Source: a virus
Reading direction: 5' to 3' (one strand)
DNA: 64,000 nt
IMG/VR virus record: IMGVR_UViG_3300042362_000298
Coordinates: 1 to 64,000 of that record
Below the pieces are notes generated by a model. That model was not told where the DNA came from. It made no database searches and saw only the letters and a list, made by a program, of their open reading frames with translations. The translations under genes and the position numbers were made by a program. Every line of letters starts with the position of its first letter. The first letter of the stretch is position 1. Of this stretch, positions 13,368 through 20,298 are shown in pieces.

Positions 13368-14132
13368 GTGCCTTCGTTTGAGCAGTTTGAGCCGAAGCGC
13401 ATCAGCCTCAACGGCAAACGCCACTACATCAACGAAGGGTTTCCCAATGTGCCGGAGGGCATCGTCCTACCTTCCGTCACTACCTTCCTTTCGGCCATGG
13501 CTCCCGTAGCCAAGGTGATGGCCCTGATTAACTGGCGCAAGCGTGTGGGAGCTGATGAAGCTAATCGCCGCACCCGCCTTGCAGCCAATCGTGGCACCTG
13601 GATGCACGGTGTGCTGGAAGATCATTTCGATGGGGAAGATATTGAGCACCACCTTGACAAAGCTCCCGACTGGCGCCCCTACTTTGAAGCAGTAGAGCCA
13701 TTTTTAGAGGGCATTCAAGAGCCGCTGCTGGTGGAGAGTGCCGTGGCCTGGTATGACGCTGGCCTTGGCATTGGCTACTCAGGCACGCTCGACATGGTGG
13801 CGCAAATGACCGGCGGCGCCATTGCTCTGGTCGATTGGAAGACCAGCTACAAGGAGAAACCTGACTACCAACTGGCCGACTACAAGCGGCAGCTAGGCGC
13901 CTATTCCATGGCAGTAGAGCAAATGTACCAGCAACCCATTGATGAGGCATGGTGTGTTATTGCCTGCTACGACCCCGAAAACGAAGAAAGCGAGCCGTCA
14001 TTGCAGCTCGTCCACCTTGATGGCTTTGAACTGATCAACCAGCAGCGCATCACGGCAGACACTGTTAAGAGATATTTCAAAGACCACTACCCAGGAGGCA
14101 AGGCATTTGCGCTCACCATGGATAGGGGGTAA
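13368..14132 (+). CDS. PD-(D/E)XK exonuclease, Cas4/RecB-like (254 aa)
   Basis: The frame is open from ATG 13284, but that overlaps the preceding peptide; GTG 13368 (MPSFEQFEPKRISLNGKRHY) is my choice. Motifs: RGTWMHGVLEDHF, an ES...GYSGTLDMVA acidic motif, DWKTS as D-x-K, then QLGAYSMAVEQMY. This matches phage exonucleases of the Cas4/RecB/MGME1 group. It probably resects DNA for the annealase upstream. Confidence 0.75.
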   Translation: MPSFEQFEPKRISLNGKRHYINEGFPNVPEGIVLPSVTTFLSAMAPVAKVMALINWRKRVGADEANRRTRLAANRGTWMHGVLEDHFDGEDIEHHLDKAPDWRPYFEAVEPFLEGIQEPLLVESAVAWYDAGLGIGYSGTLDMVAQMTGGAIALVDWKTSYKEKPDYQLADYKRQLGAYSMAVEQMYQQPIDEAWCVIACYDPENEESEPSLQLVHLDGFELINQQRITADTVKRYFKDHYPGGKAFALTMDRG

Positions 14133-14179
14133 GATTGGCAGGCCCACAAAGGGCTCCATCACTCCTCAGGAGAAACACC

Positions 14180-14431
14180 ATGGCTGGAAAGCCTCCAATC
14201 ACTGCTGCCATCGACCTCACGGTTGACGTTCTGAAGGCCCTTAAGGAAGCAGGCCCCAACGAGCGCGGCAACTATTCCCTCGACATGGCTGTCTGGCCGA
14301 ACGAGCGCAAGACTTCCGACCGTGCCCCTGGCTTCACCGGCTCTGTCAAGGTGAAAGGCCAGAAGGAAGGCGCCAAAGGCTATGCCAGTCTTTGGGACAA
14401 TCGTGAAGGCGGCTCTGACGACCTTTTCTGA
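14180..14431 (+). CDS. Small protein with SSB-like acidic tail (83 aa)
   Basis: ATG 14180 (MAGKPPITAAIDLTVDVLKA) with a clear Shine-Dalgarno (AGGAG). A beta-rich middle (YSLDMAVWPNERKT, FTGSVKVKG) leads to an acidic end GGSDDLF. The tail and place suggest an OB-fold single-strand-binding or accessory protein, but I see no decisive motif. Confidence 0.5.
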   Translation: MAGKPPITAAIDLTVDVLKALKEAGPNERGNYSLDMAVWPNERKTSDRAPGFTGSVKVKGQKEGAKGYASLWDNREGGSDDLF

Positions 14432-14434
14432 GCC

Positions 14435-15028
14435 ATGAGCCTGCTCTACGACAAGGAAATTGCCAAGCTCGCAGAGCTGGACATCTTCCTTCCTTTCGTA
14501 GGCGAAAAGCGACGATCGCTTGACTGTGGAACCAAGGCCATCTCGTATGGCCTTTCCCAGGCAGGTTATGACATTCGCCTGTCGCCTGACCAGTTCCTGA
14601 TTTTTGATGGGAAAGACTACAAAGGGAAAAGCAAGCCAACGCTTGACCCTAAGCTCATGCCAATCACTGGCTATGAAGCTTGTCTGAATCATGGTCCCCA
14701 TGGAAGTTGGTTCGTCCTGCCTCCCCATAGCTTTGGCCTTGGCGTGAGCCTGGAATTGATTTCTATGCCTCCGTCCATCATGGGGCTATGCGATGGAAAG
14801 TCCACCTACGCTCGCTGTGGCATCATCATCAACGTGACGCCCATTGAGCCTGGCTGGGCCGGCCATCTCACCATGCACATTGCCAATCCCACGGCATTTC
14901 CCGCTCGCATCTATGCGAACGAAGGAATTGTGCAGGTGATGCTTTACCAGCTCGATGGTGCCGTGGAAGAGGCTTATTCCGGCCACTACCAAAACCAAGG
15001 GGCTAAAGTACAGCTAGCTGCCGTGTAG
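14435..15028 (+). CDS. dcd: dCTP deaminase-like protein, catalytic Glu replaced
   Basis: ATG 14435, 197 aa. SYGLSQAGYDIRLS, GKSTYARCGIIINVTPIEPG and FPARIYANEGIVQVMLYQ are the family signatures of the Dcd/dUTPase fold. The normal GWEG...TLEISN segment reads GWAGHLTMHIAN, so the glutamate that acts as proton shuttle in dCTP deaminases is His. It could still bind nucleotides or act as a dUTPase-like or regulatory protein. Confidence 0.75.
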   Translation: MSLLYDKEIAKLAELDIFLPFVGEKRRSLDCGTKAISYGLSQAGYDIRLSPDQFLIFDGKDYKGKSKPTLDPKLMPITGYEACLNHGPHGSWFVLPPHSFGLGVSLELISMPPSIMGLCDGKSTYARCGIIINVTPIEPGWAGHLTMHIANPTAFPARIYANEGIVQVMLYQLDGAVEEAYSGHYQNQGAKVQLAAV

Positions 15029-15031
15029 GCA

Positions 15032-15412
15032 TTGAGCGCTCTTGAAGATCAATTTCTCAGCCTTTGGCAAGCGCATTTCCCAAAGTTAATTCTTGAAAGA
15101 GAATTTTCTGATATTGATGCGTGGGAAAAAGATTTTCAAGAGCGCTATTCCCGCAGCAAACGATCGAAACGGTATCGCCTTGACTTTGCTCATCCCCTCT
15201 CTCGCACTGGCGTCGAAATCCAAGGTGGCGTTTACAGTCGTGGCCGCCACGTCACTGGCTCTGGTTATGAGCGCGATTGCAAAAAATATAATCTCGCGTA
15301 TACAAGCGGCTGGACAATCTTCCTCCTAACTTCTACCATGGCCAAAGACTCGGCCTGGCTTTCTTTGATTGCTTCGCATATTGTTGCACAATCTCAGCGG
15401 CCTCATTCATAA
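15032..15412 (+). CDS. PD-(D/E)XK endonuclease-like protein (126 aa)
   Basis: Start at TTG 15032, three bases after the upstream stop. YRLDFAHPLSRTGVEIQGG gives the D...ExQ pattern of very-short-patch/DUF559-type nucleases, followed by GRHVTGSGYERDCKKYNLAY and GWTIFLLTS. I recall this as a common phage endonuclease type. Its last 80 bases are antisense to the convergent gene at 15333-15692. Confidence 0.65.
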   Translation: MSALEDQFLSLWQAHFPKLILEREFSDIDAWEKDFQERYSRSKRSKRYRLDFAHPLSRTGVEIQGGVYSRGRHVTGSGYERDCKKYNLAYTSGWTIFLLTSTMAKDSAWLSLIASHIVAQSQRPHS

Positions 15413-15692
15413 GTTCATCTGCTGCCCGTAAATCAAGCTCTTTCTTGGCTAGCGCCTGGCGAAGCTGAATGTTTTCCAGCATCATGCTTTGCAGGGCCGT
15501 GTTCATGGTGGACCAGCCTTCAAGCAAATTCTTTGCTACTGGCTTCAACTGATCCAAGCTTGAGCATTCGTCAATAGCTCGCTTGTTTACTGTCAAAGCA
15601 AACTGACGCTCTGCTGAATGCTCGAACGGTCCCATAATGCCCCGCTTGATCTGACCATTGTAGACCATCTCCACTGGAATACAAAAGCTCAT
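15333..15692 (-). CDS. Conserved hypothetical protein (119 aa)
   Basis: ATG 15692 (MSFCIPVEMVYNGQIKRGIM) with a strong Shine-Dalgarno (AAAGGAGG, 8 bases upstream). The middle GPFEHSAERQFALTVNKRAI is followed by a long coiled coil (LENIQLRQALAKKELDLRAA). It stands alone on the minus strand among plus genes and overlaps the end of the nuclease gene by 80 bases. Function unknown. Confidence 0.65.
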   Translation of the reverse strand: MSFCIPVEMVYNGQIKRGIMGPFEHSAERQFALTVNKRAIDECSSLDQLKPVAKNLLEGWSTMNTALQSMMLENIQLRQALAKKELDLRAADELMNEAAEIVQQYAKQSKKARPSLWPW

Positions 15693-15759
15693 GCATTCGC
15701 CCTCCTTTGTTGTCTTTAGGCTAAAGCAACATGATGGTCGCAAGAGTTTTGTCAAGGCA

Positions 15760-16065
15760 GTGGATGATGGTAGGAGTGCCGAAAAAGAAGGTTCGGACTG
15801 CCAGAAAGTCTTGCGCCCACTGAGCAGAAAGCATAGACTGCCGCAGTTGCCCAAGAATTATGCATGGACCATTGGAGAGCGAGTGGTACTGGTCACCCTC
15901 ACAGGGGCTGGTATGGTGCCGACAAGCCTCTTCGGCATCTTCCAAGGTTTTGTTAAAAGCAATGGAAGAAAAGCGGCAGTGGTCGCCTGGGAGCGAAAGG
16001 ATACTCTCGTCTCTAGTACAGTGGCAATTCAACGCATCCGCCCCATCGCCCTCATTCCTCAATGA
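15760..16065 (+). CDS. Hypothetical beta-rich protein (101 aa)
   Basis: The frame is open from ATG 15691; I take GTG 15760 (AAGG five bases upstream), because the longer version would start inside the divergent gene. WTIGERVVLVTLTGAGMVPT and GFVKSNGRKAAVVAWERKDT look like an SH3/KOW-type barrel. Coupled by ATGA to the next gene. Confidence 0.5.
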   Translation: MDDGRSAEKEGSDCQKVLRPLSRKHRLPQLPKNYAWTIGERVVLVTLTGAGMVPTSLFGIFQGFVKSNGRKAAVVAWERKDTLVSSTVAIQRIRPIALIPQ

Positions 16066-16271
16066 CTGTCTCTGACGACACTGCCACAAAGCTTGGACGC
16101 CTTGTTGGTTTAAGCATCAGCGCATTTTTAATCACTTGCCTGCGTGCATGGATGTTAAGCCTTTGCGCCGCCATTCTTTTCCCGACCTTTGTGCTCGGCT
16201 TTTGGCAATGGTGGCTCCTTGCTTTTACCTTCCGCCTGATGACTGGCACTGATCGCACCTCCAATGACTAA
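16062..16271 (+). CDS. Small membrane protein (69 aa)
   Basis: ATG 16062 overlaps the previous stop (ATGA). Two transmembrane stretches (LSISAFLITCLRAWMLSLCA and FPTFVLGFWQWWLLAFTF) lie between a charged start and an end that overlaps thyX by eight bases. Unknown. Confidence 0.55.
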   Translation: MTVSDDTATKLGRLVGLSISAFLITCLRAWMLSLCAAILFPTFVLGFWQWWLLAFTFRLMTGTDRTSND

Positions 16272-16977
16272 TTTCCGTTCCATTGATCCCCTTAAAGACG
16301 GCAAGAGCCTCGTGGCTCTCATCGACTCCATGGGCAATAGTTTGTCCGTGGTAAATGATGCCCGTCAAAGCTTTGACAACAGAAAAGAGCAATGGGACGA
16401 GAAGGACGAAAAGCTTCTCAACTATCTTGCTCGTGAGCACCACACAAGCCCATTTCGTGGCGTGGTGTTCAAGTGGCAGGTGAAAGCGCCTTTATTTGTT
16501 GCTCGTCAATGGTGGAAGCACACTGTTGCCTCTACTTACGTTGATGATCAACTTGGCTGGAACGAAAAGAGCTTCCGCTATTGCTCAGCAGAAGATGCTC
16601 AGTTTTACATGCCTGACCAGTTCCTAGGGCAATCGGAGAGCAACCGTCAAGCGTCTGCAGGCCCCGTTAGCACCAGCGCACAGTCAAGGGCCAGGCTCTT
16701 CTATGTGCAGGGCGTAGCGACGGCCAAGGCGGCCTATGAGGAGCTGATTGCAATGGGAGTGAGCAAGGAGCAGGCTCGAGCTATTCTGCCTCCCGCCATG
16801 TACACCAGTTTTGTCTGGACATGCTCGCTGCAGGCTTTGCTGCATTTCATCAGCCTTCGCATTGGCAAGGGCGCTCAGTATGAAATTGTGGCCTATGCCG
16901 AGGCTTTGTTAGAGCTTGCTCGCCCCATCGCTCCTGAAGCCTTTGCGGCTTTTGAAACCAACAACTACCAATTCTGA
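16264..16977 (+). CDS. thyX: Flavin-dependent thymidylate synthase ThyX
   Basis: ATG 16264, 237 aa, the usual ThyX length. LAREHHTSPFRGVVFKWQVK, PLFVARQWWKHTVAS and GWNEKSFRY cover the dUMP/FAD-binding core. The canonical RHR triplet reads WKH here, and there is a short insertion before NEKS. It makes dTMP from dUMP using methylene-tetrahydrofolate and FADH2, matching the phage's other nucleotide genes. Confidence 0.85.
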   Translation: MTNFRSIDPLKDGKSLVALIDSMGNSLSVVNDARQSFDNRKEQWDEKDEKLLNYLAREHHTSPFRGVVFKWQVKAPLFVARQWWKHTVASTYVDDQLGWNEKSFRYCSAEDAQFYMPDQFLGQSESNRQASAGPVSTSAQSRARLFYVQGVATAKAAYEELIAMGVSKEQARAILPPAMYTSFVWTCSLQALLHFISLRIGKGAQYEIVAYAEALLELARPIAPEAFAAFETNNYQF

Positions 16978-16979
16978 TT

Positions 16980-17339
16980 ATGCACGATCCCGTGAACAGC
17001 CCGTCGCACTATGCCAGCGGCGCCATCGAAGCCATCGAAGCCATCGAAGCTTCCATGAGCGGAGAAGCCTTTAAGGGCATGCTCAAGGGCAACATTCTGA
17101 AATACATTTGGCGCTATGAAATGAAAAATGGCGCTCAAGACCTCAAAAAGGCTCAGTGGTACCTGGATCGCTTAATTGCTATGGTCGAGACAGAAGAAGT
17201 GAAGGCCAATGACACGGCGACGAAAGTGCTAGCCATCATGCGAGAAAGTTTGGGCTTAGAAGAAGAATGCACAGATGGCTTTTGTCCCATGCCCTCCGTC
17301 AGACAAGGTCCTTCAGAACTGTTCGAGCCAATTAACTAG
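16980..17339 (+). CDS. DUF3310 protein (119 aa)
   Basis: ATG 16980, two bases after thyX. VNSPSHY, a KGNILKYIWRYEMKNGAQDL helix and KKAQWYLDRLI are the DUF3310 marks (small phage proteins loosely called nucleotide-kinase-like). Three tandem copies of the 9-mer GCCATCGAA encode AIEAIEAIE. A terminator follows within 20 bases. Confidence 0.8.
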   Translation: MHDPVNSPSHYASGAIEAIEAIEASMSGEAFKGMLKGNILKYIWRYEMKNGAQDLKKAQWYLDRLIAMVETEEVKANDTATKVLAIMRESLGLEEECTDGFCPMPSVRQGPSELFEPIN

Positions 17340-17817
17340 CAAGCTTTAATTGCGACAAAGGCGGCCACAAAGCCGCCTTTTGCTTTTCATCATGCACTGG
17401 CACGATTCGCTGCGTTTGCTCCATCCATTGCTCCCATTCTCCAATGTCTGTATGAGCACTGATGAAGCTATGAGCATGCACCCACGCAAGAAGCTTCTCT
17501 TCCCGCTCTGACGTCCAAAACTTCTGTGGTCGCCACCATTCAAACACTGGCAAGCTCCCCTTGCTCGCATTGCAGGACAGGCAAGCAGGAGCGCTGTTCC
17601 ATTTTGAAAAATGCGGACCGCCTTTGCTCTTGGGAACAATGTGGTCGATGGTCAGATTTTCCGTCCACTTGCCGCAATAGGCACAGGCACAGTGACCAAA
17701 TGGGCCTCGCAGGAAGTAGTCTTCAAAAATACTTTTTCGGAAACGACGCTTAGCTTCTCCAGGGCGTAATTCACAAAGGGAATAAAGAAGAAAGTCGGCC
17801 TCATTTCCTTTCCCCAT
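17332..17817 (-). CDS. HNH endonuclease (161 aa)
   Basis: ATG 17817 (MGKGNEADFLLYSLCELRPG). The core is CAYCG...LTIDHIVPKSKGG...APACLSCNASKG. The C-terminal half is tryptophan-rich (FEWWRPQKFWTSEREEKLLA). Convergent to the thyX operon, overlapping it by 8 bases, with that operon's terminator inside its 3' end. A likely mobile HNH gene. Confidence 0.8.
   Translation of the reverse strand: MGKGNEADFLLYSLCELRPGEAKRRFRKSIFEDYFLRGPFGHCACAYCGKWTENLTIDHIVPKSKGGPHFSKWNSAPACLSCNASKGSLPVFEWWRPQKFWTSEREEKLLAWVHAHSFISAHTDIGEWEQWMEQTQRIVPVHDEKQKAALWPPLSQLKLAS
17357..17387 (+). terminator. Rho-independent terminator of the thyX operon
   Basis: AAAGGCGGC-CACAAA-GCCGCC followed by TTTTGCTTTT. It lies 18 bases after the DUF3310 stop and inside the convergent HNH gene. 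Confidence 0.8.
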
Positions 17818-17902
17818 GGCGAAATAAGTTGTCTTGCCTTAAGCCTACCCAGAAAAACAACGGCGTGGGAATTGTTTAGAATGGACAAAAAGCTTGCGTG
17901 CA

Positions 17903-18112
17903 ATGAATGCCTGGCAGGAACAACTAGCGCATTTGGCCGTGAGCATTACTGCTGGCATGCTGCTCGCCACTGGTGGCATGATGATGAGCATTGGCCAGCA
18001 ACAAGTGAAGATCACCACGCAAGTGGAGAATATTGCAGAGAAGCTTGATCAACTCACAGAAAATATTAAGGGCTTGGAAACAAGGGTGCGTTCGCTTGAA
18101 ATTGGACGCTAG
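17903..18112 (+). CDS. Membrane-anchored coiled-coil protein (69 aa), possible holin
   Basis: ATG 17903 (MNAWQEQLAHLAVSITAGML). One transmembrane segment (residues ~10-30) is followed by a coiled coil (ENIAEKLDQLTENIKGLETR). It directly precedes another small membrane protein and the endolysin, so a role as holin or holin partner is likely, though not proven. Confidence 0.55.
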   Translation: MNAWQEQLAHLAVSITAGMLLATGGMMMSIGQQQVKITTQVENIAEKLDQLTENIKGLETRVRSLEIGR

Positions 18113-18137
18113 GCTTTAAGAAACTTTCTTTACGATC

Positions 18138-18281
18138 ATGACTGGCGTCGAGTGGTTCGTTGTTGGCGGCATTGTCATTGCTGCTCTCGATCAAGTGATT
18201 CAACACACTCCTTGGAAGGAGAACAACCTCATTCAATTGCTCCTCACTGGTCTTAAGGCTATCTTCCGCGTGAAGGGCTGA
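18138..18281 (+). CDS. Small membrane protein, possible holin (47 aa)
   Basis: ATG 18138 (MTGVEWFVVGGIVIAALDQV). An N-terminal transmembrane helix is followed by an amphipathic helix (NNLIQLLLTGLKAIFRVKG). I recall near-identical small proteins from Synechococcus phages. It sits six bases before the endolysin start. Confidence 0.6.
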   Translation: MTGVEWFVVGGIVIAALDQVIQHTPWKENNLIQLLLTGLKAIFRVKG

Positions 18282-18286
18282 AGCCA

Positions 18287-19228
18287 GTGGCCACAAGCAA
18301 AGAGTTCTGGGATGAGTGTTTTCAGCTTGCTCGCAAGCACGGGGCGCGATTCCCAGAGCTTGTGGCGGCTCAATGCTGTTTAGAGAGCGGCTTTGGCCAA
18401 CACACTTCTGGCAAGCACAACTACCTTGGCCTAAAGGGCGGGGGCAGCGTGGTATCTACGCAAGAATTTTACGATGGGAAGTGGGTGACAATCAAGGCGG
18501 GCTTCATTGATTTTCCAAGCTTATCCGCCTGCATCGAATATCTCATCACTCGCTGGTATAAAGACTATAGGCAGTTTAAGGGCATTAACAATGCTCCTAA
18601 TCGTTACGCCGCTGCTCGCATGCTTAAGGAGCAGAAATACGCCACTGACCCAGAATATCCCGCGAAACTTTCGCGGCTAATGAAACAATACGCTCCCGAA
18701 TCCACCACTTCTACCATGATCGGTCCAAAGAAACGCCCGCAAGATTTTGGCTTCAAGAGAGGCGACTCCCACTTGATCGTCAATGATCTAGTGGAGACGA
18801 TGAAGGCTTTTTCTTTTGAAGGAAAACTACTATGGGAGATTCCCTGCTTGGCTCGTGGACAATACAGCGACTTTGAATGGAAGATTAAAAATTCTGACTG
18901 TCCTCCCGGCCTATACAAATTGGGAGCTATTTACAGAGACTATGAACGAGTTGGGAACAACCCTGCTTACGACCGCACTCTAATGGCGTATGGCTGGTAC
19001 ACCTTTGACATGGTTGAGTTAGAAAATCAAGAGGCCAAGCACGGACGCTCTGGAATTTGCCTCCACGGGGGTGGGTCCGCAAATGGCTGGCCGGGCGCGT
19101 GGGCACCCAAGCAGCCGCTAGTGCCAACTCATGGTTGTTGCAGAATCTTTAACATTGATCTTCGCGATAAAGTATTGCCGCTAACCAAGGCCGGCACAGT
19201 ATTTCTGTCAGTTTTCCAGGAAGGTTAA
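18287..19228 (+). CDS. Endolysin: glucosaminidase plus YkuD-like domain
   Basis: GTG 18287, 313 aa. Residues ~1-140 match FlgJ/LYZ2-type glucosaminidases (LVAAQCCLESGFGQHTSGKH, NYLGLKG, AGFIDFPSLSACIEYL). Residues ~165-310 match an L,D-transpeptidase/YkuD-like fold ending LHGGG...PTHGCCRI, with the His and Cys of the family's catalytic motif. The first domain cuts peptidoglycan glycan strands; the second could bind or act on peptide stems. Confidence 0.75.
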   Translation: MATSKEFWDECFQLARKHGARFPELVAAQCCLESGFGQHTSGKHNYLGLKGGGSVVSTQEFYDGKWVTIKAGFIDFPSLSACIEYLITRWYKDYRQFKGINNAPNRYAAARMLKEQKYATDPEYPAKLSRLMKQYAPESTTSTMIGPKKRPQDFGFKRGDSHLIVNDLVETMKAFSFEGKLLWEIPCLARGQYSDFEWKIKNSDCPPGLYKLGAIYRDYERVGNNPAYDRTLMAYGWYTFDMVELENQEAKHGRSGICLHGGGSANGWPGAWAPKQPLVPTHGCCRIFNIDLRDKVLPLTKAGTVFLSVFQEG

Positions 19229-19274
19229 GCAACGTGCTTCCATTGCTCTTTTATTTTATGGAAAAAAGAGAAGG

Positions 19275-19682
19275 ATGAACCGGCAGTCCTGGCTAAATGC
19301 ACTGTGCTATGAAGCTGGCCTTTGGGCCGCAGGACAGTGGCCTTCGCTAGCGGGAAGACCTTGGTTCAAGATGCTCATGGCCTATTGCAGGCCCGACTGG
19401 ACAGAGTGGAAAACAAAAGTGGTAATGGAAGCAGTGGACAAGCAAGCTGCTGCTTTGGTGAAGCAATGGGAAAAAGACGAAAGGGAAACCAAGGCGAATC
19501 AGCTTGCCGACAAAGCTCGAGAGCTATTTCCTGAGGCCACTGTTACGCCCTTGCCCGATGCCATCGTCCCTTCCGTGATGATCGTGCGTGAAGCACCTCC
19601 AGACGCTAGCGACGACATTAAGGCTGTGGGAGGGGAACTCCGTATCACTTGGCAGCTTCCCAGTAAAATGGAAGGAGAATAG
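19275..19682 (+). CDS. Hypothetical protein (135 aa)
   Basis: ATG 19275 (MNRQSWLNALCYEAGLWAAG) after AGAAGG. The N-terminal half is helical and tryptophan-rich; the middle is a charged helix (VKQWEKDERETKANQLADKA); the end is beta-like. As the gene after the endolysin it could be lysis related. Not recognised. Confidence 0.6.
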   Translation: MNRQSWLNALCYEAGLWAAGQWPSLAGRPWFKMLMAYCRPDWTEWKTKVVMEAVDKQAAALVKQWEKDERETKANQLADKARELFPEATVTPLPDAIVPSVMIVREAPPDASDDIKAVGGELRITWQLPSKMEGE

Positions 19683-19690
19683 GACAGACG

Positions 19691-19822
19691 ATGGAAGTAA
19701 TCGTAGGCTTAATGCTGCTGTCCGCAGGAGCGGCTCTCACGGGCCAGTTGTATCTTCGCCTAGTACATCCTCATCATCCGTCCTATAGGCCCTTCTGTCC
19801 GCTTCCAGGCCACGATAAATAG
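19691..19822 (+). CDS. Possible membrane micropeptide (43 aa)
   Basis: ATG 19691 (MEVIVGLMLLSAGAALTGQL): one transmembrane helix, then a His/Pro-rich tail. Two thirds of it is antisense to the convergent gene at 19737-20114, so support is modest. Confidence 0.35.
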   Translation: MEVIVGLMLLSAGAALTGQLYLRLVHPHHPSYRPFCPLPGHDK

Positions 19823-20114
19823 CATTGTGCAGGTCCATGTAGTGAGCTAGTCCGTCGCAGTAGTCCACGCCAAAAACATCGTACATGGCGTAGCGATAGG
19901 AGCCCCTGTCTTTGACCTCCGCCTTGTGCATGAGCTTCATCATTTGCCTGAAGCATCTTGCTCTTTCCTCTATATTGAGGCTGTCCCACCAAGCTTGATC
20001 CTCTGCTTGCATTCTTGTCTCTTCTGCCTGCCAAGCTCCGCGAAAGGCTTTGATTTCAGGAGTGTTCAACCAATCCACCAAAGGATCCTCCATCAGTTTC
20101 TGTTTGCCGCTCAA
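19737..20114 (-). CDS. Hypothetical protein (126 aa)
   Basis: TTG 20114 has a good Shine-Dalgarno (AGGAG, 7 bases upstream), giving MSGKQKLMEDPLVDWLNTPE; ATG 20093 is the alternative. Mostly helical (EERARCFRQMMKLMHKAEVK) with an acidic end. Last minus gene of the late region. Unknown function. Confidence 0.6.
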   Translation of the reverse strand: MSGKQKLMEDPLVDWLNTPEIKAFRGAWQAEETRMQAEDQAWWDSLNIEERARCFRQMMKLMHKAEVKDRGSYRYAMYDVFGVDYCDGLAHYMDLHNAIYRGLEADRRAYRTDDEDVLGEDTTGP

Positions 20115-20154
20115 GCTTACTCCTAAAACTCTCCACAATCAATAGTTACATCGT

Positions 20155-20298
20155 TTAGTCAATCATTTTCACAGGTGTGCCAGAAGAATCCTTATGCTGC
20201 ACTTGCAGTTCAAAGGTGGCTCCTTGATAAATGGCAATATCGTGCTTGCCTAGAGTGATCATGGCGGAGCCTTGGCGCCTGTAAAATATTTCAGACAA
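20155..20298 (-). CDS. Short structural-like protein (47 aa), possibly truncated
   Basis: TTG 20298 has GGAG five bases upstream and overlaps the stop of the structural gene at 20291; ATG 20262 is the alternative. ITLGKHDIAIYQGATFELQV followed by KDSSGTPVKMID resembles the N-terminal strand pattern of baseplate/fibre proteins that normally continue with an LTG motif. The gene stops where that would begin. Confidence 0.45.
   Translation of the reverse strand: MSEIFYRRQGSAMITLGKHDIAIYQGATFELQVQHKDSSGTPVKMID

Noticed and set aside
17007-17040. Triple 9-mer GCCATCGAA as a regulatory iteron
   Set aside because: It lies inside the DUF3310 gene and translates to AIEAIEAIE; a simple coding expansion is enough.
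20155-20262. A 35-aa gene starting at ATG 20262 only
   Set aside because: The TTG at 20298 has a better ribosome site and overlaps the upstream stop, so the longer 47-aa form was preferred.
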